Shown piece after piece: positions 39,601-53,039 of a DNA stretch of 64,000 nucleotides (position 1 is the first letter of the stretch; the number at the start of each line of letters is the position of its first letter). Below the pieces are notes generated by a model, which worked only from the letters and a program-made list of their open reading frames with translations, ran no database searches and had not been told where the DNA came from. This DNA is from Euonymus europaeus (Eukaryota > Streptophyta > Magnoliopsida > Celastrales > Celastraceae). Location of the stretch: the NCBI GenBank assembly GCA_963580455.1, contig OY756961.1, positions 16,225,001 through 16,289,000 of the forward strand. Reading direction: 5' to 3'. The position numbers and the translations under genes were made by a program.

Positions 39601-42600
39601 TGGTCGGTGTACAATTTTATTTGTTCTTATATTTCAAATTTTACGAGTATAAGCTTCACAGATGATTTCGATGCCAAAACACAAACTTTTTATGACAAAT
39701 AGACAAAACCGTTAAAAGCTCCTCCATAGAGAGAGTTGAGCAACTTCGGACCGTCAAAGTTGCTCGGTGTACAATTTTTATTGTTCTTCTATGTCAAATT
39801 TTACGAGTATAAGCTTCCTAGTTTATTTCGATGCCAAAACACCAACTTTCTATGAGAAATGGATGAAACCGTTAAAAGCTCCTCCATAGAGAGAGTTGAG
39901 CAATTTCGGACCATCAAATTTGCTCGGTGTACAATTTTTATTGTTCTCATATGTCAAATTTACGAGTATAAGCTTCATAGATTATTTCGATGCCAAAACA
40001 CCAACCTTCTAAGACAAATGGACAAAACCGTTAAGAGCTCCTCCATAGAAGGAGTTGAGCGACTTCGGAACATCAAAATTGCTCTATGTACACTTTTTAT
40101 TGTTCTTCTATGTCTAATTTTATGAGTATAAGCTTCTTAGATTATTTCGATGCCAAAACACCAACTTTCTATGACAAATGGACAAAACCGTTAAAAGCTT
40201 CTGCATAGAGAGAGTTGAGCAACTTCGGACCATCAAAATTGCTCTATGAACACTTTTTGTTGTTCTTCTATGTCAAATTTTACGAGTATAAGCTTCCTAG
40301 ATTATTTCGATGCCAAAACACCAACTTTCTATGACAAAAGGACGAAACCGTTAAAAGCTCCTCCATAGAGAGAGTTGAGCAACTTCGGACCATCAAAATT
40401 GCTCTATGAACACTTTTTGTTGTTCTTCTATGTCAAATTTTACGAGTATAAGCTTCCTAGATTATTTCGATGCCAAAACACCAACTTTCTATGACAAAAG
40501 GACGAAACCGTTAAAAGCTCCTCCATAGAGAGAGTTGAGCAACTTCAGACCATCAAAGTTGCTTGGTGTACAATTTTTATTGTTCTTCTATGTCAAATTT
40601 TACGAGTATAAGCTTCATAGATTATTTCGATGCCAAAACACCAACTTTCTATGGCAAATGGACAAAACCATTAAGAGCTCCTCCATAGAGAGAGTTGAGC
40701 AACTTCGGACCATCAAAGTTGCTCTATGTATACTTTTTATTGTTCTTCTCTGTCAAATTTTACGAGTATAAGCTTCCTACTTTATTTCGATGCCAAAACA
40801 CCAACTTTCTATGACAAATGGACCAAACCGTTAAAAGCTCCTCCATAGAGAGAGTTGAGCAACTTCGGACCATCAAAGTTGCTCTATGAACACTTTTTGT
40901 TGTTCTTCTATGTCAAATTTTACGAGTATAAGCTTCCCAGATTATTTCGATGCCAAAACACCAACTTTGTATGACAAAAGGACGAAACAGTTAAAAGCTC
41001 CTCCATAGAGAGAATTGAGCAACTTCGGACCATCAAAATTGCTCTATGAACACTTTTTGTTGTTCTTCTATGTCAAATTTTACGAGTATAAGCTTCCTAG
41101 ATTATTTCGATGCCAAAACACCAACTTTCTATGAAAAATAGACAAAATCGTTAAAAGCTCCTCCATAGAGAGAGTTGAGCAACTTCGGACCATTAAAGTT
41201 GCTCGGTGTACAATTTTTATTGTTCTTATATGTCAAATTTTATGAGTATAAGCTTCCTAGATTATTTCGATGCCAAAACACCAACTTTCTATGAAAAATG
41301 GACAAAACTGTTAAAAGCTCCTCCATAGAGAGAGTTGAGCAACTTCAGACCATCAAAGTTGCTCGGTGTACAATTTTTATTGTTCTTCTATGTAAAATTT
41401 TACGAGTATAAGCTTCCTAGATTATTTCGATGCCAAAACACCAATTTTCTATGACAAATTTTTATTGTTCTTCTATGTAAAATTTTACGAGTATAACCTT
41501 CCTAGATTATTTCGATGCCAAAACACCAATTTTCTATGACAGATGAACAAAACCGATAAAAGCTCCTGCATAGAGAGAGTTGAGCAACTTCGGACCATCA
41601 AAATTGCTCTATGAACACTTTTTGTTGTTCTTCTATGTCACATTTTACGAGTATAAGCTTCCCAGATTATTTCGATGCCAAAACACCAACTTTCTATGAC
41701 AAAAGGACGAAACCATTAAAAGCTCCTCCATAGAGAGAGTTGAGCAACTTCGGACCATCAAAATTGCTCTATGAACACTTTTTATTGTTCTTCTATGTCA
41801 AATTTTATGAGTATAAGCTTCCTACATTACTTCGATGCCAAAACACCAACTTACTATGACAAATGAACAAAACTTGTTAAAAGCTTCTCCCTAGAGAGAG
41901 TTGAGCAACTTCGGACCATCAAAGTTGCTCGGTGTACACTTTTTATTGTTCTTCTATGTCAAATTTTACGAGTATCAGCTTCCTAGATTATTTCGATGCC
42001 AAAACACCAACTTTCTATGACAAATAGATAAAACCGTTTAAAGCTCCTCCGTAGAGAGTTGAGCAACTTCGGACCATTAAAGTTGCTCGGTGTACACTTT
42101 TTATTGTTCTTATATGTCAAATTTTATGAGTATAAGCTTCCTAGATTATTTCGATGCCAAAACACCAACTTTCTATGACAAATGGACGAAACCGTTAAAA
42201 GCTCCTCCATAGAGAGAGTTGAGCAACTTCGGACCATCAAAGTTGCTCGGTGTACAATTTTTATTGTTCTTATATGTCAAATTTTATGAGTATAAGCTTC
42301 CTAGATTATTTCGATGCCAAAACAACAACTTTCTATGACAAATAGACAAAACCGTTAAAAGCTCCTCCATAGAGAGTGTTGAGCGACTTCGGACCATCAA
42401 AGTTGGTCGGTGTACAATTTTATTTGTTCTTATATTTCAAATTTTACGAGTATAAGCTTCACAGATGATTTCGATGCCAAAACACAAACTTTTTATGACA
42501 AATAGACGAAACCGTTAAAAGCTCCTCCATAGAGAGAGTTGAGCAACTTCGGACCATCAAACTTGCTCGGTGTACAATTTTTATTGTTCTTCTATGTCAA

Positions 42601-42661
42601 ATTTTACGAGTATAAGCTTCCTAGGTTATTTCGATGCCAAAACACCAACTTTCTATGAGAA
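36665..42661 (+). repeat. 160-bp satellite array, domain 4 (10-monomer HOR)
   Basis: Homologous blocks with GAGAAATGGATGAAACC (or GAGGAATGG) begin at 36,665, 38,263, 39,859 and 42,662. The first two spacings are 1,598 and 1,596 bp, ten monomers. Copies 1 and 2 share GAGTCGAGCAAC, GCTATATGAACAC and CTTCTGTGTCACATT. The third spacing is 2,803 bp, about 17.5 monomers; it includes extra monomers and one truncated 85-bp monomer. No gene is seen. Confidence 0.88.
41411..41495 (+). repeat. Truncated 85-bp monomer
   Basis: The monomer passes directly from CTATGACAAAT to TTTTATTGTTCTTC, skipping about 75 bases, including the GAGCAACTT dyad and the GTTAAAAGCTCC block. It is the shortest monomer I found and shifts the phase of everything downstream by about half a unit. 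The neighbouring monomers are full length. Confidence 0.9.
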
Positions 42662-43299
42662 ATGGATGAAACCGTTAAAAGCTCCTCTATAGAGAGAGTT
42701 GAGCAATTTCGGACCATCAAATTTGCTCGGTGTACAATTTTTATTGTTCTCATATGTCAAATTTACGAGTATAAGCTTCATAGATTATTTCGATGCCAAA
42801 ACACCAACCTTCTAAGACAAATGGACAAAACCGTTAAGAGCTCCTCCATAGAAGGAGTTGAGCGACTTCGGAACATCAAAATTGCTCTATGTACACTTTT
42901 TATTGTTCTTCTATGTCTAATTTTATGAGTATAAGCTTCTTAGATTATTTCGATGCCAAAACACCAACTTTCTATGACAAATGGACAAAACCGTTTAAAT
43001 CTTCTGCATAGAGAGAGTTGAGCAACTTCGGACCATCAAAATTGCTCTATGAACACTTTTTGTTGTTCTTCTATGTCACATTTTACGAGTATAAGCTTCC
43101 TAGATTATTTCGATGCCAAAACACCAACTTTCTATGACAAAAGGACGAAACCGTTAAAAGCTCCTCCATAGAGAGAGTTGATCAACTTCGGACCATCAAA
43201 ATTGCTCTATGAATACTTTTTATTGTTCTTCTATGTCAAATTTTACGAGTATAAGCTTCCTACATTACTTCGATGCCAAAACACCAACTTACTATGACA

Positions 43300-46200
43300 A
43301 ATGAACAAAACTTGTTAAAAGCTTCTCCCAGAGAGAGTTGAGCAACTTCGGACCATCAAAATTGGTCTATGAACACTTTTTGTTGTTCTTCTATGTCAAA
43401 TTTTACGAGTATAAGCTTCCTAGATTATTTCGATGCCAAAACACCAACTTTCTATGACAAAAGGACGAAACCGTTAAAAGCTCCTCCATAGAGAGAGTTG
43501 AGCAACTTCGGACCATCAAAATTGCTCTATGAACACTTTTTGTTGTTCTTCTATGTCAAATTTTACGAGTATAAGCTTCCTAGATTATTTCGATGCCAAA
43601 ACACCAACTTTCTATGAAAAATGGAGAAAACCGTTAAAAGCTCCTCCATAGAGAGAGTTGAGCAACTTCAGACCATCAAAGTTGCTCGGTGTACAATTTT
43701 TATTGTTCTTCTATGTCAAATTTTACGAGTATAAGCTTCATAGATTATTTCGATGCCAAACCACCAACTTTCTATGGCAAATGGACAAAACCATTAAGAG
43801 CTCCTCCATAGAGAGAGTTGAGCAACTTTGGACCATCAAAGTTGCTCTATGTACACTTTTTATTGTTCTTCTCTGTCAAATTTTACGAGTATAAGCTTCC
43901 TACTTTATTTCGATGCCAAAACAGCAACTTTCTATGACAAATGGACCAAACCGTTAAAAGCTCCCCCATAGAGAGAGTTGAGCAACTTCGGACCATTAAA
44001 GTTGCTCGGTGTACAATTTTTATTGTTCTTATATGTCAAATTTTATGAGTATAAGCTTCCTAGATTATTTCGATGCCAAAACACCAACTTTCTATGAAAA
44101 ATGGACAAAACTGTTAAAAGCTCCTCCATAGAGAGAGTTGAGCAACTTCAGACCATCAAAGTTGCTCGGTGTACAATTTTTATTGTTCTTCTATGTCAAA
44201 TTTTACGAGTATAAGCTTCCCAGATTATTTCGATGCCAAAACACCAACTTTCTATGACAAAAGGACGAAACCGTTAAAAGCTCCTCCATAGAGAGAGTTG
44301 AGCAACTTCGGACCATCAAAATTGCTCTATGAACACTTTTTATTGTTCTTCTATGTCAAATTTTACGAGTATAAGCTTCCTACATTACTTCGATGCCAAA
44401 ACACCAACCTTCTAAGACAAATGGACAAAACCGTTAAGAGCTCCTCCATAGAAGGAGTTGAGCGACTTCGGAACATCAAAATTGCTCTATGTACACTTTT
44501 TATTGTTCTTCTATGTCTAATTTTATGAGTATAAGCTTCTTAGATTATTTCGATGCCAAAACACCAACTTTCTATGACAAATGGACAAAACCGTTTAAAT
44601 CTTCTGCATAGAGAGAGTTGAGCAACTTCGGACCATCAAAATTGCTCTATGAACACTTTTTGTTGTTCTTCTATGTCACATTTTACGAGTATAAGCTTCC
44701 TAGATTATTTCGATGCCAAAACACCAACTTTCTATGACAAAAGGACGAAACCGTTAAAAGCTCCTCCATAGAGAGAGTTGAGCAACTTCGGACCATCAAA
44801 ATTGCTCTATGAACACTTTTTATTGTTCTTCTATGTCAAATTTTACGAGTATAAGCTTCCTACATTACTTCGATGCCAAAACACCAACTTACTATGACAA
44901 ATGAACAAAACTTGTTAAAAGCTTCTCCCTAGAGAGAGTTGAGCAACTTCGGACCATCAAAATTGGTCTATGAACACTTTTTGTTGTTCTTCTATGTCAA
45001 ATTTTACGAGTATAAGCTTCCTAGATTATTTCGATGCCAAAACACCAACTTTCTATGACAAAAGGACGAAATCGTTAAAAGCTCCTCCATAGAGAGAGTT
45101 GAGCAACTTCGGACCATCAAAATTGATCTATGAACACTTTTTGTTGTTCTTCTATGTCAAATTTTACGAGTATAAGCTTCCTAGATTATTTCGATGCCAA
45201 AACCCCAACTTTCTATGACAAATGGACAAAACTTGTTAAAAGCTTCTCCCTAGAGAGAGTTGAGCAACTTCAGACCATCAAAGTTGCTCGGTGTACACTT
45301 TTTATTGTTCTTATATGTCAAATTTTATGAGTATAAGCTTCCTAGATTATTTCGATGCCAAAACACCAACTTTCTATGAAAAATGGACAAAACTGTTAAA
45401 AGCTCCTCCATAGAGAGAGTTGAGCAACTTCAGACCATCAAAGTTTCTCGGTGTACAATTTTTATTGTTCTTCTATGTCAAATTTTACGAGTATAAGCTT
45501 CCCAGATTATTTCGATGCCAAAACACCAACTTTCTATGACAAAAGGACGAAACCGTTAAAAACTCTCCCATAGAGAGTGTTGAGCGACTTCGAACCATCA
45601 AAGTTGCTCGGTGTACAATTTTTATTGTTCTTCTATGTAAAATTTTACGAGTATAAGCTTCCTAGATTATTTCGATGCCAAAACACCAATTTTCTATGAC
45701 AGATGGACAAAACCGATAAAAGCTTCTGCATAGAGAGAGTTGAGCAACTTCGGACCATCAAAATTGCTCTATGAACACTTTTTGTTGTTCTTCTATGTCA
45801 CATTTTACGAGTATAAGCTTCCCAGATTATTTCGATGCCAAAACACCAACTTTCTATGACAAAAGGACGAAACCGTTAAAAGCTCCTCCATAGAGATAGT
45901 TGAGCAACTTCGGACCATCAAAATTGCTCTATGAACACTTTTTATTGTTCTTCTATGTCAAATTTTACGAGTAAAAGCTTCCTACATTACTTCGATGCCA
46001 AAACACCAACTTACTATGACAAATGAACAAAACTTGTTAAAAGCTTCTCCCTAGAGAGAGTTGAGCAACTTCGGACCATCAAAGTTGCTCGGTGTACACT
46101 TTTTATTGTTCTTCTATGTCAAATTTTACGAGTATAAGCTTCCTAGATTATTTCGATGCTAAAACACCAACTTTCTATGACAAATGGATAAAACCGTTAA

Positions 46201-49060
46201 AAGCTCCTCCATAGAGAGTGTTGAGCGACTTCGAACCATCAAAGTTGCTCGGTGTACAATTTTCATTGTTCTTATATGTCAAATTTTATGAGTATAAGCT
46301 TCATAGATTATTTCGATGCCAAAACACCAACTTTCTATGACAAATGGACAAAACTGTTAAGAGCTCCTTCATAGAGAGAGTTGAGCAACTTCGGACTATC
46401 AAAGTTTCTCGGGATAGACTTTTTATTGTTCTTCTATGTAAAATTTTACGAGTATAAGCTTCCTAGATTATTTCGATGCCAAAACACCAGCTTTCTATGA
46501 CAGATGGACAAAACCGTTAAAAGCTCCTCCATAGAGAGAGTTGAGCAACTTCGGACCATCAAAATTGATCTATGTACACTTTTTGTTGTTCTTCTATGTC
46601 ACATTTTATGAGTATAAGCTTCTTAGACTATTTCGATGCCAAAACACCAACTTTTTATGACAAATGGACAAAACCGTTAAAAGCTTCTGCATAGAGAGAG
46701 TTGAGCAACTTCGGACCATCAAAATTGCTCTATGAACACTTTTTGTTGTTCTTCTATGTCACATTTTACGAGTATAAGCTTCCTAGATTATTTCGATGCC
46801 AAAACACCAACTTTCTATGACAAAAGGACGAAACCGTTAAAAGCTCCTCCATAGTGAGAGTTGAGCAACTTCGGACCATCAAAATTTCTCTATGAACACT
46901 TTTTGTTGTTCTTCTATGTAAAATTTTACGACTATAAGCTTCCTAGATTATTTCGATGCCAAAACACCAATTTTCTATGACAGATGGACAAAACCGATAA
47001 AAGCTTCTGCATAGAGAGAGTTGAGCAACTTCGGACCATCAAAATTGCTCTATGAACACTTTTTGTTGTTCTTCTATGTCACATTTTACGAGTATAAGCT
47101 TCCCAGATTATTTCGATGCCAAAACACCAACTTTCTATGACAAAAGGACGAAACCGTTAAAAGCTCCTCCATAGAGATAGTTGAGCAACTTCGGACCATC
47201 AAAATTGCTCTATGAACACTTTTTATTGTTCTTCTATGTCAAATTTTACGAGTAAAAGCTTCCTACATTACTTCGATGCCAAAACACCAACTTACTATGA
47301 CAAATGAACAAAACTTGTTAAAAGCTTCTCCCTAGAGAGAGTTGAGCAACTTCGGACCATCAAAGTTGCTCGGTGTACACTTTTTATTGTTCTTCTATGT
47401 CAAATTTTACGAGTATAAGCTTCCTAGATTATTTCGATGCTAAAACACCAACTTTCTATGACAAATGGACAAAACCGTTAAAAGCTCCTCCATAGAGAGT
47501 GTTGAGCGACTTCGAACCATCAAAGTTGCTCGGTGTACAATTTTCATTGTTCTTATATGTCAAATTTTATGAGTATAAGCTTCATAGATTATTTCGATGC
47601 CAAAACACCAACTTTCTATGACAAATGGACAAAACTGTTAAGAGCTCCTTCATAGAGAGAGTTGAGCAACTTCGGACTATCAAAGTTTCTCGGGATAGAC
47701 TTTTTATTGTTCTTCTATGTAAAATTTTACGAGTATAAGCTTCCTAGATTATTTCGATGCCAAAACACCAACTTTCTATGACAGATGGACAAAACCGTTA
47801 AAAGCTCCTCCATAGAGAGAGTTGAACAACTTCGGACCATCAAAACTTGCTCTATGAACACTTTTTGTTGTTCTTCTATGTCACATTTTACGAGTATAAG
47901 CTTCCCAGATTATTTCGATGCCAAAACACCAACTTTCTATGACAAAAGGACGAAACCGTTAAAAGCTCCTCCATAGAGAGAGTTGAGCAACTTCGGACCA
48001 TCAAAATTGCTCTATGAACACTTTTTATTGTTCTTCTATGTCAAATTTTACGAGTATAAGCTTTCTACATTACTTCGATGCCAAAACACCAACTTACTAT
48101 GACAAATGAACAAAACTTGTTAAAAGCTTCTCCCTAGAGAGAGTTGAGCAACTTCGGACCATCAAAATTGGTCTATGAACACTTTTTGTTGTTCTTCTAT
48201 GTCAAATTTTACGAGTATAAGCTTCCTAGATTATTTCGATGCCAAAACACCAACTTTCTATGACAAAAGGACGAAACCGTTAAAAGCTCCTCCATAGAGA
48301 GAGTTGAGCAACTTCGGACCATCAAAATTGCTCTATGAACACTTTTTGTTGTTCTTCTATGTCAAATTTTACGAGTATAAGCTTCCTAGATTATTTCGAT
48401 GCCAAAACACCAACTTTCTATGAAAAATGGACAAAACCGTTAAAAGCTCCTCCATAGAGAGAGTTGAGCAACTTCAGACCATCAAAGTTGCTCGGTGTAC
48501 AATTTTTATTGTTCTTCTATGTCAAATTTTACGAGTATAAGCTTCATAGATTATTTCGATGCCAAACCACCAACTTTCTATGGCAAATGGACAAAACCAT
48601 TAAGAGCTCCTCCATAGAGAGAGTTGAGCAACTTTGGACCATCAAAGTTGCTCTATGTACACTTTTTATTGTTCTTCTCTGTCAAATTTTACGAGTATAA
48701 GCTTCCTACTTTATTTCGATGCCAAAACACCAACTTTCTATGACAAATGGACCAAACCGTTAAAAGCTCCTCCATAGAGAGAGTTGAGCAACTTCGGACC
48801 ATTAAAGTTGCTCGGTGTACAATTTTTATTGTTCTTATATGTCAAATTTTATGAGTATAAGCTTCCTAGATTATTTCGATGCCAAAATACCAACTTTCTA
48901 TGAAAAATGGACAAAACTGTTAAAAGCTCCTCCATAGAGAGAGTTGAGCAACTTCAGACCATCAAAGTTGCTCGGTGTACAATTTTTATTGTTCTTCTAT
49001 GTCAAATTTTACGAGTATAAGCTTCCCAGATTATTTCGATGCCAAAACACCAACTTTCTA
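43300..49060 (+). repeat. Long-range duplication, offset about 4.8 kb
   Basis: The stretch around 43,310-44,260 reappears around 48,110-49,060 at an offset of about 4,806 bp (30 monomers). Both contain AATTGGTCTATG, CCAAACCACCAAC, CTATGGCAAATGG, GCAACTTTGGACC, CTTCTCTGTCAAATT and CTACTTTATTTCG in the same order. The variants are rare elsewhere except for a related copy near 40,535-40,830. Confidence 0.75.
45610..48160 (+). repeat. 8-monomer tandem duplication (offset about 1,278 bp)
   Basis: The AATTTTCTATGACAGATGG monomer at 45,690 recurs at 46,968, and TCGGGATAGAC at about 46,413 recurs at about 47,691, both at 1,278 bp. The intervening order (CCCAGATTATTTCG, GAGTAAAAGCTTCC, AACTTGTTAAAAG, TTTTCATTGTTC) is the same in both. 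Boundaries are approximate to one monomer. Confidence 0.7.
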
Positions 49061-50539
49061 TGACAAAAGGACGAAACCGTTAAAAGCTCCCTCATAGAGA
49101 GTGTTGAGCGACTTCGAACCATCAAAGTTGCTCGGTGTACAATTTTTATTGTTCTTCTATGTAAAATTTTAAGAGTATAAGCTTCCTAGATTATTTCGAT
49201 GCCAAAACACCAATTTTCTATGACAGATGGACAAAACCGATAAAAGCTTCTGCATAGAGAGAGTTGAGCAACTTCGGACCATCAAAATTGCTCTATGAAC
49301 ACTTTTTGTTGTTCTTCTATGTCACATTTTACGAGTATAAGCTTCCCAGATTATTTCGATGCCAAAACACCAACTTTCTATGACAAAAGGACGAAACCGT
49401 TAAAAGCTCCTCCATAGAGATAGTTGAGCAACTTCGGACCATCAAAATTGCTCTATGAACACTTTTTATTGTTCTTCTATGTCAAATTTTACGAGTAAAA
49501 GCTTCCTACATTACTTCGATGCCAAAACACCAACTTACTATGACAAATGAACAAAACTTGTTAAAAGCTTCTCCCTAGAGAGAGTTGAGCAACTTCGGAC
49601 CATCAAAGTTGCTCGGTGTACACTTTTTATTGTTCTTCTATGTCAAATTTTACGAGTATAAGCTTCCTAGATTATTTCGATGCTAAAACACCAACTTTCT
49701 ATGACAAATGGACAAAACCGTTAAAAGCTCCTCCATAGAGAGAGTTGAGCAACTTCGGACCATCAAAATTGATCTATGTACACTTTTTGTTGTTCTTCTA
49801 TGTCACATTTTATGAGTATAAGCTTCTTAGATTATTTCGATGCCAAAACACCAACTTTTTATGACAAATGGACAAAACCGTTAAAAGCTTCTGCATAGAG
49901 AGAGTTGAGCAACTTCGGACCATCAAAATTGCTCTATGAACACTTTTTGTTGTTCTTCTATGTCACATTTTACGAGTATAAGCTTCCTAGATTATTTCGA
50001 TGCCAAAACACCAACTTTCTATGACAAAAGGACGAAACCGTTAAAAGCTCCTCCATAGTGAGAGTTGAGCAACTTCGGACCATCAAAATTTCTCTATGAA
50101 CACTTTTTGTTGTTCTTCTATGTAAAATTTTACGAGTATAAGCTTCCTAGATTATTTCGATGCCAAAACACCAATTTTCTATGACAGATGGACAAAACCG
50201 ATAAAAGCTTCTGCATAGAGAGAGTTGAGCAACTTCGGACCATCAAAGTTGCTCTATGAACACTTTTTGTTGTTCTTCTATGTCACATTTTACGAGTATA
50301 AGCTTCCCAGATTATTTCGATGCCAAAACACCAACTTTCTATGACAAAAGGACGAAACCGTTAAAAGCTCCTCCATAGAGATAGTTGAGCAACTTCGGAC
50401 CATCAAAATTGCTCTATGAACACTTTTTATTGTTCTTCTATGTCAAATTTTACGAGTAAAAGCTTCCTACATTACTTCGATGCCAAAACACCAACTTACT
50501 ATGACAAATGAACTAAACTTGTTAAAAGCTTCTCCCTAG

Positions 50540-52030
50540 AGAGAGTTGAGCAACTTCGGACCATCAAAGTTGCTCGGTGTACACTTTTTATTGTTCTTCT
50601 ATGTCAAATTTTACGAGTATAAGCTTCCTAGATTATTTCGATGCTAAAACACCAACTTTCTATGACAAATGGACAAAACCGTTAAAAGCTCCTCCATAGA
50701 GAGTGTTGAGCGACTTCGAACCATCAAAGTTGCTCGGTGTACAATTTTCATTGTTCTTATATGTCAAATTTTATGAGTATAAGCTTCATAGATTATTTCG
50801 ATGCCAAAACACCAACTTTCTATGACAAATGGACAAAACTGTTAAGAGCTCCTTCATAGAGAGAGTTGAGCAACTTCGGACTATCAAAGTTTATCGGGAT
50901 AGACTTTTTATTGTTCTTCTATGTAAAATTTTACGAGTATAAGCTTCCTAGATTATTTCGATGCCAAAACACCAACTTTCTATGACAGATGGACAAAACC
51001 GTTAAAAGCTCCTCCATAGAGAGAGTTGAGCAACTTCGGACCATCAAAATTGATCTATGTACACTTTTTGTTGTTCTTCTATGTCACATTTTATGAGTAT
51101 AAGCTTCTTAGATTATTTCGATGCCAAAACACCAACTTTTTATGACAAATGGACAAAACCGTTAAAAGCTTCTGCATAGAGAGAGTTGAGCAACTTCGGA
51201 CCATCAAAATTGCTCTATGAACACTTTTTGTTGTTCTTCTATGTCACATTTTACGAGTATAAGCTTCCTAGATTATTTCGATGCCAAAACACCGACTTTC
51301 TATGATAAATGGACGAAACCGTTAAAAGCTCCTCCATAGAGAGAGTTGAGCAACTTCGGACCATCAAAATTGCTCTATGAACACTTTTTGTTGTTCTTCT
51401 ATGTCAAATTTTACGACTATAAGCTTCCTACATTACTTCGATGCCAAAACACCAACTTTCTATGACAAATGAACAAAACTTGTTAAAAGCTCCTCCCTAG
51501 AGAGAGTTGAGCAACTTCGGACCATCAAAGTTGCTCGGTGTACACTTTTTCTTGTTCTTCTATGTCAAATTTTACGAGTATAAGCTTCCTAGATTATTTC
51601 GATGCTAAAACACCAACTTTCTTTGACAAATGGACAAAACCGTTAAAAGCTCCTCCATAGAGAGTGTTGAGCGACTTCGAACCATCAAAGTTGCTCGGTG
51701 TACAATTTTCATTGTTCTTATATGTCAAATTTTATGAGTATAAGCTTCATAGATTATTTCGATGCCAAAACACCAACTTTCTATGACAAATGGACAAAAC
51801 TGTTAAGAGCTCCTTCATAGAGAGAGTTGAGCAACTTCGGACTATCAAAGTTTCTCGGGATAGACTTTTTATTGTTCTTCTATGTAAAATTTTACGAGTA
51901 TAAGCTTCCTAGATTATTTCGATGCCAAAACACCAACTTTCTATGACAGATGGACAAAACCGTTAAAAGCTCCTCCATAGAGAGAGTTGAGCAACTTCGG
52001 ACCATCAAAATTGATCTATGTACACTTTTT
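50540..52030 (+). repeat. 6-monomer tandem duplication (offset 960 bp)
   Basis: TTTTCATTGTTC, GGGATAGAC and AATTGATCTATGTACAC recur in the same order at 960 bp, for example GGGATAGAC at about 50,898 and 51,858. The first has TTTATCGGG where the second has TTTCTCGGG. Confidence 0.7.
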
Positions 52031-53000
52031 GTTGTTCTTCTATGTCACATTTTATGAGTATAAGCTTCTTAGATTATTTCGATGCCAAAACACCAACTTT
52101 CTATGACAAATGGACAAAACCGTTAAAAGCTTCTGCATAGAGAGAGTTGAGCAACTTCGGACCATCAAAATTGCTCTATGAACACTTTTTGTTGTTCTTC
52201 TATGTCACATTTTACGAGTATAAGCTTCCTAGATTATTTCGATGCCAAAACACCAACTTTCTATGACAAAAGGACGAAACCGTTAAAAGCTCCTCCATAG
52301 AGAGAGTTGAGCAACTTCGGACCATCAAAATTACTCTATGAACACTTTTTGTTGTTTTTCTATGTCAAATTTTACGAGTATAAGCTTCCTAGATTATTTC
52401 GATGCCAAAACACCAACTTTCTATGACAAAAGGACGAAACCGTTAAAAGCTCCTCCATAGAGAGAGTTGAGCAACTTCGGACCATCAAAATTGCTCTATG
52501 AACACTTTTTGTTGTTCTTCTATGTCAAATTTTACGAGTATAAGCTTCCTAGATTATTTCGATGCCAAAACACCAACTTTCTATGAAAAATGGACAAAAC
52601 CGTTAAAAGCTCCTCCAAAGAGAGAGTTGAGCAACTTCAGACCATCAAAGTTGCTCGGTGTACAATTTTTATTGTTCTTCTATGTCAAATTTTACGAGTA
52701 TAAGCTTCCTAGATTATTTCGATGCCAAAACACCGACTTTCTATGATAAATGGACGAAACCGTTAAAAGCTCTCCCATAGAGAGTGTTGAGCGACTTCGA
52801 ACCATCAAAGTTGCTCGGTGTACAATTTTTATTGTTCTTATATGTAAAATTTTATGAGTATAAGCTTCCTAGATTATTTCGATGCCAAAACACCGACTTT
52901 CTATGATAAATGGACGAAACCGTTAAAAGCTCCCCCATAGAGAGTGTTGAGCGACTTCGAACCGTCAAAGTTGCTCGGTGTACAATTTTTATTGTTCTTC

Positions 53001-53020
53001 TATGTAAAATTTCGATGCCA
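53001..53020 (+). repeat. 27-bp deletion across a monomer junction
   Basis: Sequence runs CTATGTAAAATTT then CGATGCC, missing about 27 bases that normally hold TACGAGTATAAGCTTCC and the start of the next unit. ATTT is present at both ends of the missing segment, so a short-homology deletion is likely. The HindIII site is lost, giving a monomer of about 133 bp. Confidence 0.9.
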
Positions 53021-53039
53021 AAACACCAACTTTCTATGA

